This document shows positions 1-37,899 of a DNA stretch of 64,000 bases, one piece after another. The notes under the pieces are model-generated. The model was given only the letters and a program-made list of their open reading frames with translations, did not search any database and was not told the origin of the DNA. The position numbers and the translations under genes are program-made. Source of the stretch: Eriocheir sinensis (taxonomy: Eukaryota; Arthropoda; Malacostraca; Decapoda; Varunidae); the NCBI RefSeq assembly GCF_024679095.1, contig NW_026112166.1, positions 108,501 to 172,500 on the forward strand. The letters run 5' to 3'. Positions within the stretch are counted from its first letter, which is position 1. Each line of letters opens with the position of its first letter.

Positions 1-120
1 AGGAGAGGAGGAGAGGGAGGAGGGAGGAAGGAAGGAGGAGAGGGATGTGGCCCGGGAGTAGAGGAGGGAGGAGAGGGAGAGAAGGAGAAAGGGAGAAGGT
101 ATTGAGTGGAAAGTTTTATT
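1..120. repeat. Purine-rich AGG/GGA low-complexity tract
   Basis: G/A-rich sequence with repeated GGAGG units at the window edge. No gene is seen in 1-1078 apart from the repeats listed. Confidence 0.8.
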
Positions 121-138
121 TTATTGCACCTAGTTACT

Positions 139-139
<1 letters not shown>

Positions 140-177
<38 letters not shown>

Positions 178-190
178 ACACACACACACG
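140..190. repeat. (CA)n microsatellite
   Basis: CA dinucleotides with one TA interruption. Confidence 0.95.
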
Positions 191-513
191 ACACAATGAG
201 ACCCTCCCTATTTCTGTTCTCCCCTTCATCCAAATCTTCTCCACCAGGTAATTTTAGAAACACCTGAACACTGAGAGAGGAACAGGGGAGGGGGAGGGTA
301 ACAGTTAAGCTTATTAGTCTTGTCATCGGAAGTCTTTCTCGAACAATAGATAACAAACTACACCGGGTTAGGTTATTAGGTATTATGATTTGTTATGGTT
401 TACGTGCAAGGTCGTAACGCCGGTGAGATGTCTTGAAGGGCGTTTAGAGTCTGCCCTAGTCTAGTAGTGGCACGGGCGGATTTTTTTTATAGTGACGCAG
501 TGATATATTTTAC

Positions 514-600
514 TTTTTTTTTTTTTACAGTAGAGGAGTCAGTTCAAGGGCATAAAAAAAGGAAACCAATGTGAAAAAAAAGCAGTGATACGTGCGCACT
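514..600 (-). mobile_element. Short dispersed element with shared LINE tail, copy 1
   Basis: On the minus strand it ends GCCCTTGAACTG...CTGTAAAAA, the tail also found at 6.47, 12.29, 37.77, 52.55, 53.96 and 57.27 kb and at the end of the LINE at 36.1 kb. A partial copy in the opposite orientation is at about 697-735. Confidence 0.5.
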
Positions 601-769
601 TTCCTTATATTGTACTCTCCGTGAACGTACATTATGCTCTATTTTTAACATCTCCCGTCGCAGTGTTTGAAGGGGCAGTGTTTTGCGGGCTTTTCATGGT
701 TACACATTGCCCTTGAGCTGCCTTCCTTGATGTGGACAAAGAGAGAGAAAAAAAGAATACTGGGTTAGA

Positions 770-915
770 GCAACATGATCAGCACTAAAAAAAAAAGGAA
801 TACTGGGTTAGAGGAACGTGATCAGCACTAAAAAAAAGGAATACTGGGTTAGAGGAACGTGATCAGCACTTAAAAAAAAGGAATACTTGGTTAGAGCAAC
901 GTGATCAGCACTAAA
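770..915. repeat. 41-bp tandem repeat, about four copies
   Basis: Unit GGAATACTGGGTTAGAGGAA followed by CGTGATCAGCACT and an A-run; spacing is 41-42 bp. Confidence 0.9.
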
Positions 916-1078
916 AAGCAAGTCCTGCGCCACTACTCTTTCCACTCATCGCCTCCTTCTTCCCCTCCTTCAGTAGTAATCCGTATCATCATCCAGCCAC
1001 TCCTCGGGCAACCAGTACCAAAAAATAAAAGCTCTGCGCCATTACTCCTCCCACTCATCGCCTCCTTCGTCCCCTCTT

Positions 1079-24603
<23,525 letters not shown>

Positions 24604-24754
24604 CGTCGGCTAAAGTCGTTGGTTCGAGAGGCAAAGAAATCAACAGCACTCCAATATACACACGCGGTTTCCTTCCCTGCAGACAGATCGCTCGGACTCT
24701 TTCCTCTGTGCTGGCTACTCGACAACTGATACCAAGAAGTTGCGGTCGCGCCGC

Positions 24755-24762
24755 CTTATATA
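24755..24762 (-). promoter_or_regulatory. Gene A TATA box with Inr-like site
   Basis: TATATAAG on the minus strand in a GC-rich context. A TCAGT initiator-like sequence (24729-24725) lies about 33 bp downstream. The implied 5' UTR is about 124 nt to the ATG at 24603. Confidence 0.62.
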
Positions 24763-24971
24763 CCTTGCTCGGGGGGCGTGCCGCGAGGGATGAGTTGCCA
24801 TGTATTGTTTTTTGTGTGACGGACTGGAATGCGTTTGTAGTCTTACTCATCCTCGGCCGCCTCATCTTCCTCTTCCTCTTTTTTTTCGGGTCTTCCTCTT
24901 CTTCTTCGATGTCATTCTCCTTCTCTTCCTCTCTTTCAAGGATCATCGCATGGGAATATTTATGGTTGCTG

Positions 24972-25004
<33 letters not shown>

Positions 25005-25200
25005 ATATATTTCTTTTCTTTTTTCTTTTTCTATTTCTTATCCTCTTTCTTCTTCTTAATCTCGTTCTTGTTTTATTTCGTCTTTTTCTTTTTCTATTTT
25101 TTCTTTGTCCTTTCCTCTTTCTTCTTCTTGTTCATGTTTTGTATTTTTTTCCTTTTCCTGTTTTTCTTTATATTTTGTTCTTGTTTTTGTAGTTATAATT

Positions 25201-25236
<36 letters not shown>

Positions 25237-25321
25237 TTTTTATTCTTCCTTTTTTCTTCCTCTTCCTCCTCAACCTTTCCCATCCTCCTCTTTCTCAGCC
25301 ATAACATCCAATCTGTATCTA

Positions 25322-25382
<61 letters not shown>
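24972..25382. repeat. (TTG)n, T-rich, (ATC)n and (GT)n tract
   Basis: GTTGTTGTT at 24972, ATCATC at 25201-25235, GT run at 25325-25382. Confidence 0.93.
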
Positions 25383-25384
<2 letters not shown>

Positions 25385-25452
25385 TTTTGTGTTTGACTTT
25401 CAAGTAATAATGAACTTCTTGGCCTTGAGAAACTGCATCGTATGTTTATTTT

Positions 25453-25951
<499 letters not shown>

Positions 25952-26104
25952 GTATTAGGATGAATCATAGTCACGAAAAACGAACCAGTGAACGAATTAT
26001 AGTGAAAAGTAGCGCAACAGAATAAAATAATGCGCATTGTAGTAAAAATATAATAGAAAAAAAGCGAAAAGCGAAAGAAAATTGCAATAAAATTCTTCCT
26101 TCCC

Positions 26105-26105
<1 letters not shown>

Positions 26106-26181
<76 letters not shown>
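26106..26181. repeat. (AAT)n microsatellite
   Basis: About 25 AAT units. Confidence 0.97.
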
Positions 26182-26489
26182 GGTCTCAAAGCGAAAAAGA
26201 TAGAAGAAAACAAGTCAGTGAAAGTGAAAATGAAAGAAAGAGAAATGATCAGTAATTGGATGTTATACAGTGAAAAGGAATATATGAAGGAATTTACGGA
26301 GGAATAGTTAAAAAAATGAAAACATAAAGGAAGAAAAAAACGAGGAAAAAATATAAGAGGTTAATAGAAAAGGAAGCAGGAAAGAGGAAGGAAAAATTGG
26401 AAATAATAAGATAAAAAAATTAGATAAAATAGAAGAAAATGGTCCTGTGAAAATGAAAAAAAAAAATAGGAAGCGAAAATGATGTTTGG

Positions 26490-27640
26490 ACGCATATGAA
26501 AAAATGAGAAAAGTGACATGAAAAAGTGAGCCTCTCTGAAAAAATGAGAATAGTGACATGAAAAAGCGAGCCTATCTGAAAAAATGAGAATAGTGACATG
26601 AAAAAGTGAGCCTATCTGAAAAAATGAGAATAGTGACATGAAAAAGTGAGCCTGTCTGAAAAAAAAATGAGAATAGCGACATGAAAAAATGAGATCTCCG
26701 AAAAAATTGAGAAATGTGACATGAAAAAATGAGCCTCTCTGAGAAAAATGAGAATAGTGACATGAAAAAGTGAGCCTGTCTGAAAAAAAATGAGAATAGT
26801 GACATGAAAAAGTGAGCCTATCCGAAAAAAATGAGAATAGTGACATGAAAAAGTGAGCCTCTCGGAAAAAAAATGAGAATAGTGACATGAGAAAGTGAGC
26901 CTATCTGAAAAAAATGAGAATAGTGACATGAAAAAGTGAACCTCTCTGAAAAAATGAGAATAGTGACATGAAAAAATGAGCCTATCTGAAAAAAATGAGA
27001 TTAGTGACATGAAAAGTGAACCTGTCTGAAAAAATGAGAATAGTGACATGAAAAAGTGAGCCTGTCTGAAAAAATGAGAATAGTGACATGAAAAAGTGAG
27101 CCTGTCTGAAAAAATGAGAATAGTGACATGAAAAAGTGAGCCTATCTGAGAAAAATGAGAATAGTGACATGAAAAAGTGAGCCTCTCTGAAAAAATGAGA
27201 AACGTGACATGAAAAAGTGAGCCTATCTGAAAAAAATGAGAATAGTGACATGAAAAAGTGAGCCTCTCGGAAAAAAATGAGAATAGTGACATGAAAAAGT
27301 GAGCCTCTCTGAGAAAAATGAGAATAGTGACATGAAAAAGTGAGCCTCTCTGAAAAAAAATGAGAATAGTGACATGAAAAAATGAGTCTATCCGAAAAAA
27401 ATGAGAATAGTGACATGAAAAACTGAGCCTGTCTGAAAAAATGAGAATAGTGACATGAAAAAGTGAACCTATCTGAAAAAAAAAGAGAATAGTGACATGA
27501 AAAAATGAGTCTATCTGAAAAAAAATGAGAATAGTGACATGAAAAAGTGAGTCTATCTGAAAAAAAATGAGAATAGTGACATGAAAAAATGAGTCTATCC
27601 GAAAAAATTGAGAAATGTGGCATGAAAAACTGAGCCTCTC
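26490..27640. repeat. 40-bp minisatellite, about 28 copies
   Basis: Unit CCTRTCTGAAAAAATGAGAA then TAGTGACATGAAAAAGTGAG with 1-3-bp length changes in the A-run. The minus-strand reading (FHVTILIF and FSCHYSHF periodicity) is stop-free by unit composition and changes frame with A-run length, so it is not a protein. A-rich decayed copies extend to 28000. Confidence 0.95.
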
Positions 27641-28114
27641 TGAAAATTTAAGAAAAGGAAAAAGTTTATATGAATACGGCACAAACATAGTGAAAATAAA
27701 TGGAAAAAAATGAACGCATGTGAATAAGAGAAAAAAAAAAACAATGTGAAGCGGTGAAAAAAGGGACGTGTCTGAAGAAAAAAAAGTGAAAAAAATATTC
27801 GAATTCTGTAAAAAACTAATGAAGGAAAACAGAAAATTAACGCTTTCGGAAATATCGTGAAAAAAAAAAAAAAATAGAAGTGGACCAATCTGAAAAAAAA
27901 TGTAAGAAATCGTAGTGGGAGTAGGTTTGAAAATTTAAAAAAAGAATAGAAAATGAACGTGTTTGAAAATATCTCTAAAAAATATTCGCCTATGAGAAAA
28001 TGAAAAGATAAAGTATACATTGCACGTGAAAGTAAAGCAGCAGTGTTTGGTATAAAGGACATTGTCATTTGCGCATAAAAAGGGATAATTTATGTCCTTT
28101 AATTAAATCTTCTG

Positions 28115-28117
28115 TTG

Positions 28118-28214
<97 letters not shown>

Positions 28215-28303
28215 TATCTAACTATAACTTGTTTGGTTATTTGCTTGTTTGTATATGTTTGTTTGTGTTTGTGTTTTGCGTTTGTGTTCGTCTTTGAATG
28301 TGC

Positions 28304-28365
<62 letters not shown>
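28115..28365. repeat. (CT)n and (GT)n microsatellites
   Basis: CT at 28122-28211, GT at 28303-28364. Confidence 0.97.
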
Positions 28366-28366
<1 letters not shown>

Positions 28367-28599
28367 CTTAAGGCAGACAACAATAACATGCGTGGAAAAA
28401 AAAAATAATACATCATGGGAAAGTCACACGCTCGAAAAATGAAAAAAAAAAAAAAACGTGGAAAAATAAAGTGAGAAAGATGGAAAAAAAGTAAATAGAG
28501 AAAAATGAGGAAATAATAAATAGAGAAAAATGAAGACAAAGAGTGAAGATTATTTAATTATTACTCACGAAAATAAGAAGAAAGAGAGAAGAAAATAAA

Positions 28600-29225
28600 A
28601 GGACGAAATGTGTAGGTCAAGCGAGAAAAGAAAGAAGAGGAAGAGGAAGAAAAGCAATATGGTGATGATGATGATGATGAAGGTAATGATGATGATGATG
28701 ATGATGATGGTAGTGATGATGATGATGTTTAAGAAAAAGCGAAGGAGGAGGCGAGGGATAGGAGACAAGAAAGAGAGGAAGGTGAAGGAGGAGGAGGAAG
28801 AGGAAAAAGAGGATAAATAAAGTAACTGAAAAAAGATAAGAATAAGGATAAAAGAAAAAGAAGAAAGAAGAGAGAGATATATAAAGAAGGAGGAGGAGGA
28901 GGAAGAGGAGGAGGAGGACAAATAAAGTAACTGGAAAAAGATAAGGAAGAAGATAAAAGAAAAAGGAGAAAGAAGAGAGAGAGATAAAGAAGGAGGAGGA
29001 GGAGGAGGCGAAGGAGGATAAATAAAATAACTGGAAAAAGATAAGAAAGAAAATAAAAGAAAAACGCGAAAGAAGAAAGAGAGATAAAGAAGGAGGAGAA
29101 GAATCAGATAAAGAACATAAATGAGAAGGATCAAAAGTAGTCAGAAACCGAAGAAGGATGAGAAAAGAGAGAAAAAAAAAGAAAGAGGAGGAAGAGAAAA
29201 TATGAGTAGACGAACACGGACTCCT
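28600..29225. repeat. Purine-rich tandem array with (GAT)n
   Basis: A unit AAATAAAGTAACTGGAAAAA then GATAAG.A.AAGATAAAAG and an (AGG)n run recurs about every 105-110 bp at 28815, 28920 and 29020. A similar arrangement occurs at 40200-40640. Confidence 0.85.
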
Positions 29226-29228
29226 TCC

Positions 29229-29230
<2 letters not shown>

Positions 29231-29295
<65 letters not shown>
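29231..29295. repeat. (CT)n(CA)n microsatellite
   Basis: About 50 bp CT then CA. Confidence 0.95.
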
Positions 29296-29484
29296 CCCTC
29301 CCCTGGCGCTAAGTTAAAACAGGGATGGGCGCAGCGTCATGCCTCCACTGGACTTGGCAAATATGTACAGCTTGAAGACGCCTGGGAGCAAACATCCAAA
29401 TTTTCATATATTTTTAAAGCTTTTCTCGGTTGTTGTGATGAGAAAGTGGCCAATATTGCAAGAGTCGTGATGATGGAATAAATG

Positions 29485-29550
29485 TAGAAGGAGGAGGAGG
29501 AGGAGGAGGAGGACGAAGAAGAAGAATGAGGAGGGGGAGAAGAAAGAGGA
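29485..29550. repeat. (AGG)n/(AAG)n tract
   Basis: GGAGGAGGAGG followed by GAAGAAGAA. Confidence 0.9.
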
Positions 29551-29555
29551 GAATC

Positions 29556-29802
29556 AGTTAGTTTGCGAATGATACAACTATTGGCCGAGTAATTAAATCA
29601 TATTAGCACGCTTGGGTTCTGTATAATGAACTTGACAGATTGCATGCTTAGGCGGGGAAGTGGCGGATGGGGTTCAGTGACGGGAAGTGCTGTGTTCTGA
29701 GTCTCAAGTAGCAATGTTGCGTAGGGTTAGGTTTACAGGAGTTACTTTGCATTGGTCTACCGGGTTCTTGGTGACTCTGTATGTTTTTATGTTCTTATAT
29801 GG
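29556..29802 (+). mobile_element. CR1-like LINE scrap (copy 4)
   Basis: TTTGCGAATGATACAACTAT encodes the FA(D/N)DTTIGR-like active-site region, then GCGGATGGGGTTCAGTG resembles the KWRM.FS segment; after a deletion come the CR1 tail TTTACAGGAGTTACTTTGCA and GTTTTTATGTTCTTAT. About 245 bp, flanked by (AGG)n upstream. Confidence 0.65.
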
Positions 29803-30199
29803 AGAAAGATAGAATACTGGGAGATTGAGATTTTAGAGAAAGATTATGATTGGAAGAGGAAAAGGAGGAGAAGGAGGAGGGTGTTAAGAAATAGAAGTAA
29901 AATCTCTTACAGTGTTTAGAAGATGAAACGAAAGAGAACTGGATGAGGAGGAGGAGGAAGAGGAGGAGGAGAAGAAGAAGAAAAGGAGGAAGTGAATGTA
30001 ACAGAAGACAATGGAAACGCACACACGCACACGATCCCCTTTCACATAACTCTCCCCTCCTCCCCCCTCCCTTCCCCTTCCTCCTCCCACGCACACATTC
30101 CACTAGGCAGACAATAGGCGAGAAACTAACAGCTGTCATTTCACTCCTTCCCCTTCATCTCACACCCTCCCCCCAGCGGCTCCAGACAGCAAATGACAG

Positions 30200-32640
<2,441 letters not shown>

Positions 32641-32649
32641 AGGGATTAT

Positions 32650-33060
32650 TGAAGAGAGGGTAGCCTACTAATTTCGAGACACTGCCTGCTTATTTCGACA
32701 AAAATCTGATGCTTTTTATTATGGAGATAGTATGCTTTTCCGGAAACCACCTAATGATTGACCTTTCTATGCCTGTTGTCTACCCGAGACCGCCCCGCTC
32801 CCACCCAAGACCACCGGCCGGCGTATAGGGGGACACTCTGCCGCCGCCCCGTCCCGTCCCGCGCTGCGTATTTCCGCCGGCCCACCGTATGCCGCATAAA
32901 TTTCAACTAACCTAACCTAACAACCTAACGTAACCTACCTAACGGGAGGATTTCGCCACCCACGACCCTCTTAACGGGAAGGGGGCTTCACCACCCTTGA
33001 CCCCCTTTCTGTTTTCCGGAAGAGAAGGGTCATTTGTTACTGCACTGCATTCAGGGGCCG
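32650..33060. other. Single-copy-looking interval, partly GC-rich
   Basis: GC-rich (32780-32890) with no frame I can support. A short degenerate CCTAA tract is at 32908-32945. Confidence 0.5.
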
Positions 33061-33134
33061 AAAAAGAATCCATGTTGTAACCCACTCGTGAATATTATCC
33101 GGGAGTCTCTTACCTTTTCTTCACTATCCATCCT

Positions 33135-33740
33135 TATTATCTTTAACTTATACTCAAACTTTTTTCTATCTTTAACTTATACTTAAACTTTTTTCTATCT
33201 TTAACTTATACTCAAACTTTTTTTTATCTTTAACTTATACTCAAACTTTTTTCTATCTTTAACTTATACTGAAACTTTTTTCTATCTCTAACTTATACTC
33301 AAACTTTTTTCTATCTTTAACTTATACTCAAACTTTTTTCTATCTTTAACTTATACTCAAACTTTTTTCTATCTTTAACTTATACTCAAACTTTTTTCTA
33401 TCTTTAACTTTTTTCTATCTTTAACTTTTTTCTATCTTTAACTTATACTCAAACTTTTTTCTATCTTTAACTTATACGCAAACTTTTTTCTATCTCTAAC
33501 TTATACTCAAACTTTTTTCGATCTTTAACTTATACTCAAACTTTTTTCTATCTTTAACTTATACGCAAACTTTTTTCTTCTACTTTATCGATATTATTTA
33601 TGCTACTTTAACTTATACGCAAACTTTTTTCTATCTCTAACTTATACTCAAACTTTTTTCGATCTTTAACTTATACTCAAACTTTTTTCTATCTTTAACT
33701 TATACGCAAACTTTTTTCTTCTACTTTATCGATATTATTT
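33135..33740. repeat. 29-bp minisatellite, about 19 copies
   Basis: Unit CTTTAACTTATACTCAAACT then TTTTTCTAT; includes a higher-order duplication ending TTCTACTTTATCGATATTAT at 33577 and 33718. Confidence 0.95.
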
Positions 33741-34046
33741 ATGCTACTTTGCCTTTCTACTCTCTACTCTACTCTCTCTACTTTCCTTCTTTATTACTTT
33801 TCTTCACCTTCATTTGTCCCTTTGTCTATAGTTTGTCCTCATCCTTCATTTCTCCTTTTTTTCTTTTTTTCTTTTTCTTCTTCTCTCCTTCCTTTTCCCC
33901 GAACTGTGCATCAGAGGCTGAAACGTAACCCGCCTGACGCAACTCTTGGTCCTGCTAACCATTCCGACGCCCCGTAACGTCTCTCTTTTACGATGAAATA
34001 ATTACAGGCTGCAATCTGTCATCATACGGTTAGCAGGCCATTTGTT

Positions 34047-34047
<1 letters not shown>

Positions 34048-34086
<39 letters not shown>

Positions 34087-34139
34087 GCGTCAGGGGATTA
34101 CGATATTTGTCAGTAGAGAATTTATTATATTAAGGCCAC

Positions 34140-34184
<45 letters not shown>

Positions 34185-34372
34185 AGAGGCAGCACCGACC
34201 ATTTAATTTAGGTCAAGAAGGTTCTCTCTCTCTCTCTCTCTCTCTCTCACAAAAAAAAACGATTACTAGTCCATTAATAGCCTATCAACACGGGTCAGTG
34301 TGTAGGTGTGTGTGTGTGTGTGTGTGTGTCTTTAACACTAGTAACTTTAGATAACACACACACACACACACA

Positions 34373-34412
<40 letters not shown>
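34048..34412. repeat. Cluster of (CT)n, (GT)n and (CA)n microsatellites
   Basis: CT at 34050 and 34222, GT at 34141 and 34309, CA at 34354-34411. Confidence 0.95.
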
Positions 34413-34417
<5 letters not shown>

Positions 34418-34649
34418 ATTCTATTTATCAATCCACATGCCCTATTTATCACGAAAGAACAAAAGCGGTGGTCAAGGAATCAATTAGAAGAAGCAGTAGC
34501 GATTCTCAACCTGGGGGGGGGGGGGGGGGGAAGGGGTTGTAATCTAAGGAAACTTCAATCTAGGGAATCTCACGTCAGGTCTTAGGGGGCACTCAAAAAG
34601 CCTTCCTTCATGTGTGATGCTGCTAATGCGATCTGTTTACCTGTGTCTC

Positions 34650-35230
34650 TATAGCCAGGTGTAAGGGACTGTACTGATTAGCCCTGACTGTTTTATGCTT
34701 GGTAGACTCTTGAGGGAATGTTGGACTGCATGAACTTGACAACATAATAGGCAACGCAACCAGCCTGCATCAAGTTCCTGTAACCAGTTCTGAGGGAGCG
34801 ATGGCTTGGCTTGACTTGACTACGATATGCTTGTCTATAAACTGCTTGCCTCTTTACCCCCAACTCTATCCTCCTCGCCTCCTTTCTCTTGTCCTCGCCC
34901 TGTTCTGTTCTCCTTTCTTGTTCCGTATCATTTCCTTCATTCATCTATATTTTTTTTACTTTAGTTCTTTCCTTATTTTCATTTTCATTCGTCTCTAATC
35001 GTCTTCCTTGTCAGGGTATATATTTGAGATCCCGACCATACATAAAGCACAAAAACTCACTATTGTATCAGCATCGGTGTGCATTTTGCGTGGTTCCTGA
35101 GGGCGTTTTGGACTGCCTGGGCCTGACTGAAGACGTCAAGTGGTTCATGTGTCTTTCTTGAGTCTCTGTAAACCTGTTCTAAGGGTTCGTTGGCCTGACT
35201 GAAGGTGACTGCATGTGGTGACGAGGCTCA
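34650..35230. repeat. Diverged tandem duplication, about 370-600 bp
   Basis: GTTCTGAGGGAGCGATGGCTTG-like sequence recurs at 35176, and GAGATCCCGACCATAC with ATCAGCATCGGTGTGCATTT at 35022-35085 recurs at 35624-35690. No coding frame is supported. Confidence 0.55.
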
Positions 35231-35257
35231 GAAAGGTTAAGAGACGCTGCCACAGGA

Positions 35258-35512
35258 GCCATCGGGCCAGTTTTACAGTCCAATACAGCAAGTTTGTACG
35301 CTCCCCAACCAAACACAAAATAAGACGAAAATTTCTTGTATAGTGTTTGGCGTTGCTATAAAAAGGAGGAAATGTTACGAAACTATACAGGAAAGTTCAT
35401 TAGTATTAGTATTAGTGGTATTGAGTAGAAATAACGGACCATTGTGGAGAAGACAGTTTGGTTGGGGCGCTTACAATGACCCTGTGCTGGACTGTCGAAC
35501 TGGCCCATAGAA
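35258..35512. mobile_element. MITE with about 50-bp terminal inverted repeats
   Basis: Starts GGGCCAGTTTTACAGTCC and, on the complement of the right end, GGGCCAGTTCGACAGTCC; the similarity continues to CCCCAACCAAAC. The core is AT-rich with ATTAGT repeats. The target duplication is unclear, so the superfamily is unassigned. Confidence 0.75.
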
Positions 35513-35689
35513 GAGAAGTGTTTGGTCACCTTCATCACTGGCGCCATTTGACCAAAAGCGCCGCGCGAAATTCATATTGATGGTGAGACACTAGTGTTCT
35601 TTTTTGTGCTCAAGGTACTTTTTTGAGACCCCGACCATACCTGGAGTTCGAAAAAAGCACTAATTATATCAGCCTCGGTATGAATTTTG

Positions 35690-36141
35690 CTCTGCTCTTT
35701 TGATAACTTTCGTCTCATCGACTCCTCTCCTCTTATTAGCAGTCTTTTACCTCTTAAGTTCCGCCCCAATGTTGCATCGCTTTATATCTTCTATCGATGT
35801 TTTCGTGCTGACTGCTCTTCTAAACTTGCTAACTTCATGCTTCCCCTCTGCTCGCAGCCCCGCTGCACACGACTTTCTACTTTTCCTCACCCCTGTTCTA
35901 TCCAAATCCCGTATGCAAATCTTGACCAGCATCTATATTCTTGTGTCCCCCTCGCCGGTAAACTTTGGAACAGCCCAGCTTCGTCTATGTTTTCTCCTGC
36001 CTACGACTTGAATCCTTTGAAGAGGAGAGTATCAAGACAACTCTTTTACCGAAATTGACTTGTCATCTCTCCACTCATTCTTTCTTTCTATGTTGTTGTT
36101 ATGCCCTTGAGTTGCCACCCTTGCTGTAAAAAAAAAAAAAA
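35690..36141 (+). mobile_element. 3' end of a non-LTR retrotransposon (second LINE family)
   Basis: An ORF to a stop at 36058 encodes the C-terminal region of a LINE ORF2: VASLYIFYRCFRADCSS, RCTRLSTFPHP and GKLWNSPASSMFSPAYDLN, ending LKRRVSRQL. The 3' UTR ends TTATGCCCTTGAGTTGCC then CTTGCTGT and a poly-A of 14. The 5' part is missing. Its tail is the one shared by the short dispersed elements of this window. Confidence 0.7.
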
Positions 36142-36464
36142 AGATAGCGCCTGTGATCAAGCTGGCCAAACTCTTTTGTTCTATGGCGCATCATATGACT
36201 ACTTCTATCCCTCTCGTTGAAGGAATCTCCCTCAACTACGTCAACACAGTCCGAGACATCTTGACACCAAACCCCTCAGATAAGGAAGGATGTCAAGGCT
36301 ACCCTACCAACGACCCTTCACGCATGGGTACGCAAGTCTACTGTCGTAACTCAATGATGGGAGTGTACAGTTCCTCTCTGGCTCCCGCTCACGTCAGGGG
36401 TCAGTACGGCCATCAGCGGCGTCACGTGGTTCGCAATTGGGCATCTAGGACACGGCTAAGAGGA

Positions 36465-37560
36465 GGAGGAGAGGGAGGCGAAAGAGGGAGGAAGAGGAGA
36501 AGGAGGAAGAGGAGAAGAAGGCTGGGTGGGTTGGTGAAGAGGAGGGGAAGGCGGAGAGGGAGGAAGAGGAGAAGAAGGAGGCTGGGTGGGTTGGTGAAGA
36601 GGATGGGAAGAGGGAGAGGGAGGAAGAGGAGAAGGAGGAGGCTGGGTGGGTTGGTGAAGAGAATGGGAAGGCGGAGAGGGAGGAAGAGGAGAAGAAGGAG
36701 GCTGGGTGGGTTGGTGAAGAGGATGGGAAGGCGGAGAGGAGGTAGAGGAGAAGTAGGAGGCTGGGTGGGTTGGTGGAGTGGATGGGTAGAGGGAGTGGGA
36801 GGAAGAGGAGCAGGAGGAGGCTGGGTGGGTTGATGAAGAGGAGGGGAAGGCGGAGAGGGAGGAAGAGGAGAAGAAGGAGGCTGGTGGGTTGGTGAAGCGG
36901 TTGGGTAGGCGGCGAGCGAGGAAGAGGAGTAGTAGGAGGCTGGGTGGGTTGGTGAAGAGGATGGGAAGGCGGAGAGGGAGGAAGAGGAGAAGAAGGAGGC
37001 TGGGTGGGTTGGTGAAGAGGATGGGAAGGCGGAGAGGGAGGAAGAGGAGAAGAAGGAGGCTGGGTGGGTTGGTGAAGAGGATGGGAAGGCGGAGAGGGAG
37101 GAAGAGGAGAAGGAGGAGGCTGGGTGGGGTGAAGAGGATGGGAAGAGGGAGAGGGAGGAAGAGGAGCAGTAGGATGCTGGTTGGGTTGGTGAAGAGGATG
37201 GGAAGAGGGAGAGGGAGGAAGAGGAGCAGGAGGAGGCTGGGTGGGTTGATGAAGAGGATGGGAAGAGGGAGAGGGAGGAAGAGGAGCAGCCGGATGCTGG
37301 TGGGGTTGGTGTTGAGGATGGGAAGTGGGAGAGGGAGGAAGAGGAGCAGGAGGAGGCTGGGTGGGTTGGTGAAGAGGATGGGAAGGCGGAGAGGGAGGAA
37401 GAGGAGGAGGAGGCTGGGTGGGTTGGTGAAGAGGATGGGAAGAGGGAGAGGGAGGAAGAGGAGAAGGAGGAGGCTGGGTGGGTTGGTGAAGAGGATGGGA
37501 AGAGGGAGAGGGAGGAAGAGGAGGAGGAGGAGGCTGGGTGGGTTGGTGTAGAGGGTAGGG
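36465..37560. repeat. 60-bp minisatellite, about 18 copies
   Basis: Unit GAGGCTGGGTGGGTTGGTGA then AGAGGATGGGAAGGCGGAGA then a GGGAGGAAGAGGAGAAGAAG-like part. It is open in two opposite frames because the unit length is a multiple of three and lacks stops; the Arg/Gly/Lys or Leu/Pro/Phe products are not credible proteins. Confidence 0.95.
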
Positions 37561-37764
37561 GTTGGATTAGTCATCTTAGTTATTCGTCTCATGTCTTGCT
37601 GTCAGTGTTGTGTTCTGAATAACTCCTCGTGCCGGGCATATTATAACGTTAATTAACTCTAAGATACATTAAGATGATTGGCCGACTTATCAGACAGGAA
37701 CAAACCGACAGGCACCCATAAAGACAGACACAACCTGCCGGACACACACATATGGCTGTATTCC

Positions 37765-37885
37765 AAGCTTTCCTTTTTTTTTTCTTTACAACAAAGGAGA
37801 CCGCTCAAGGGCACAAAAAAAGGAAACAATAATATAAAAAAAGCCCGCCACTCGCTGCTCCTACAAAAAAGAATCAAGAGAGGTG
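37765..37885 (-). mobile_element. Short dispersed element with shared LINE tail
   Basis: TTTACAACAAAGGAGACCGC then TCAAGGGCACAAAAAAAGG, AGCCCGCCACTCGCTGCTCC; well-preserved copy. Confidence 0.65.
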
Positions 37886-37899
37886 GCCGAAAGAGAGAC

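Noticed and set aside
26490..27640. CRISPR-like array of near-identical repeats
   Set aside because: Repeats are contiguous with no unique spacers, and the sequence is eukaryotic.
26612..27688. 358-codon minus-strand ORF with a Phe/Ser/His repeat
   Set aside because: Product of the 40-bp minisatellite; two frames alternate with A-run length changes, which a selected protein would not tolerate.
34494..34615. Possible hAT end (CAGTAGCGATTCTCAACCTG)
   Set aside because: It resembles CAGTGGTTCTCAACC-type ends, but no matching right terminus or 8-bp duplication was found.
36456..37592. Pro/Leu-rich and Arg/Gly-rich ORFs over the 60-bp repeat
   Set aside because: Opposite-strand readings of one stop-free tandem unit.
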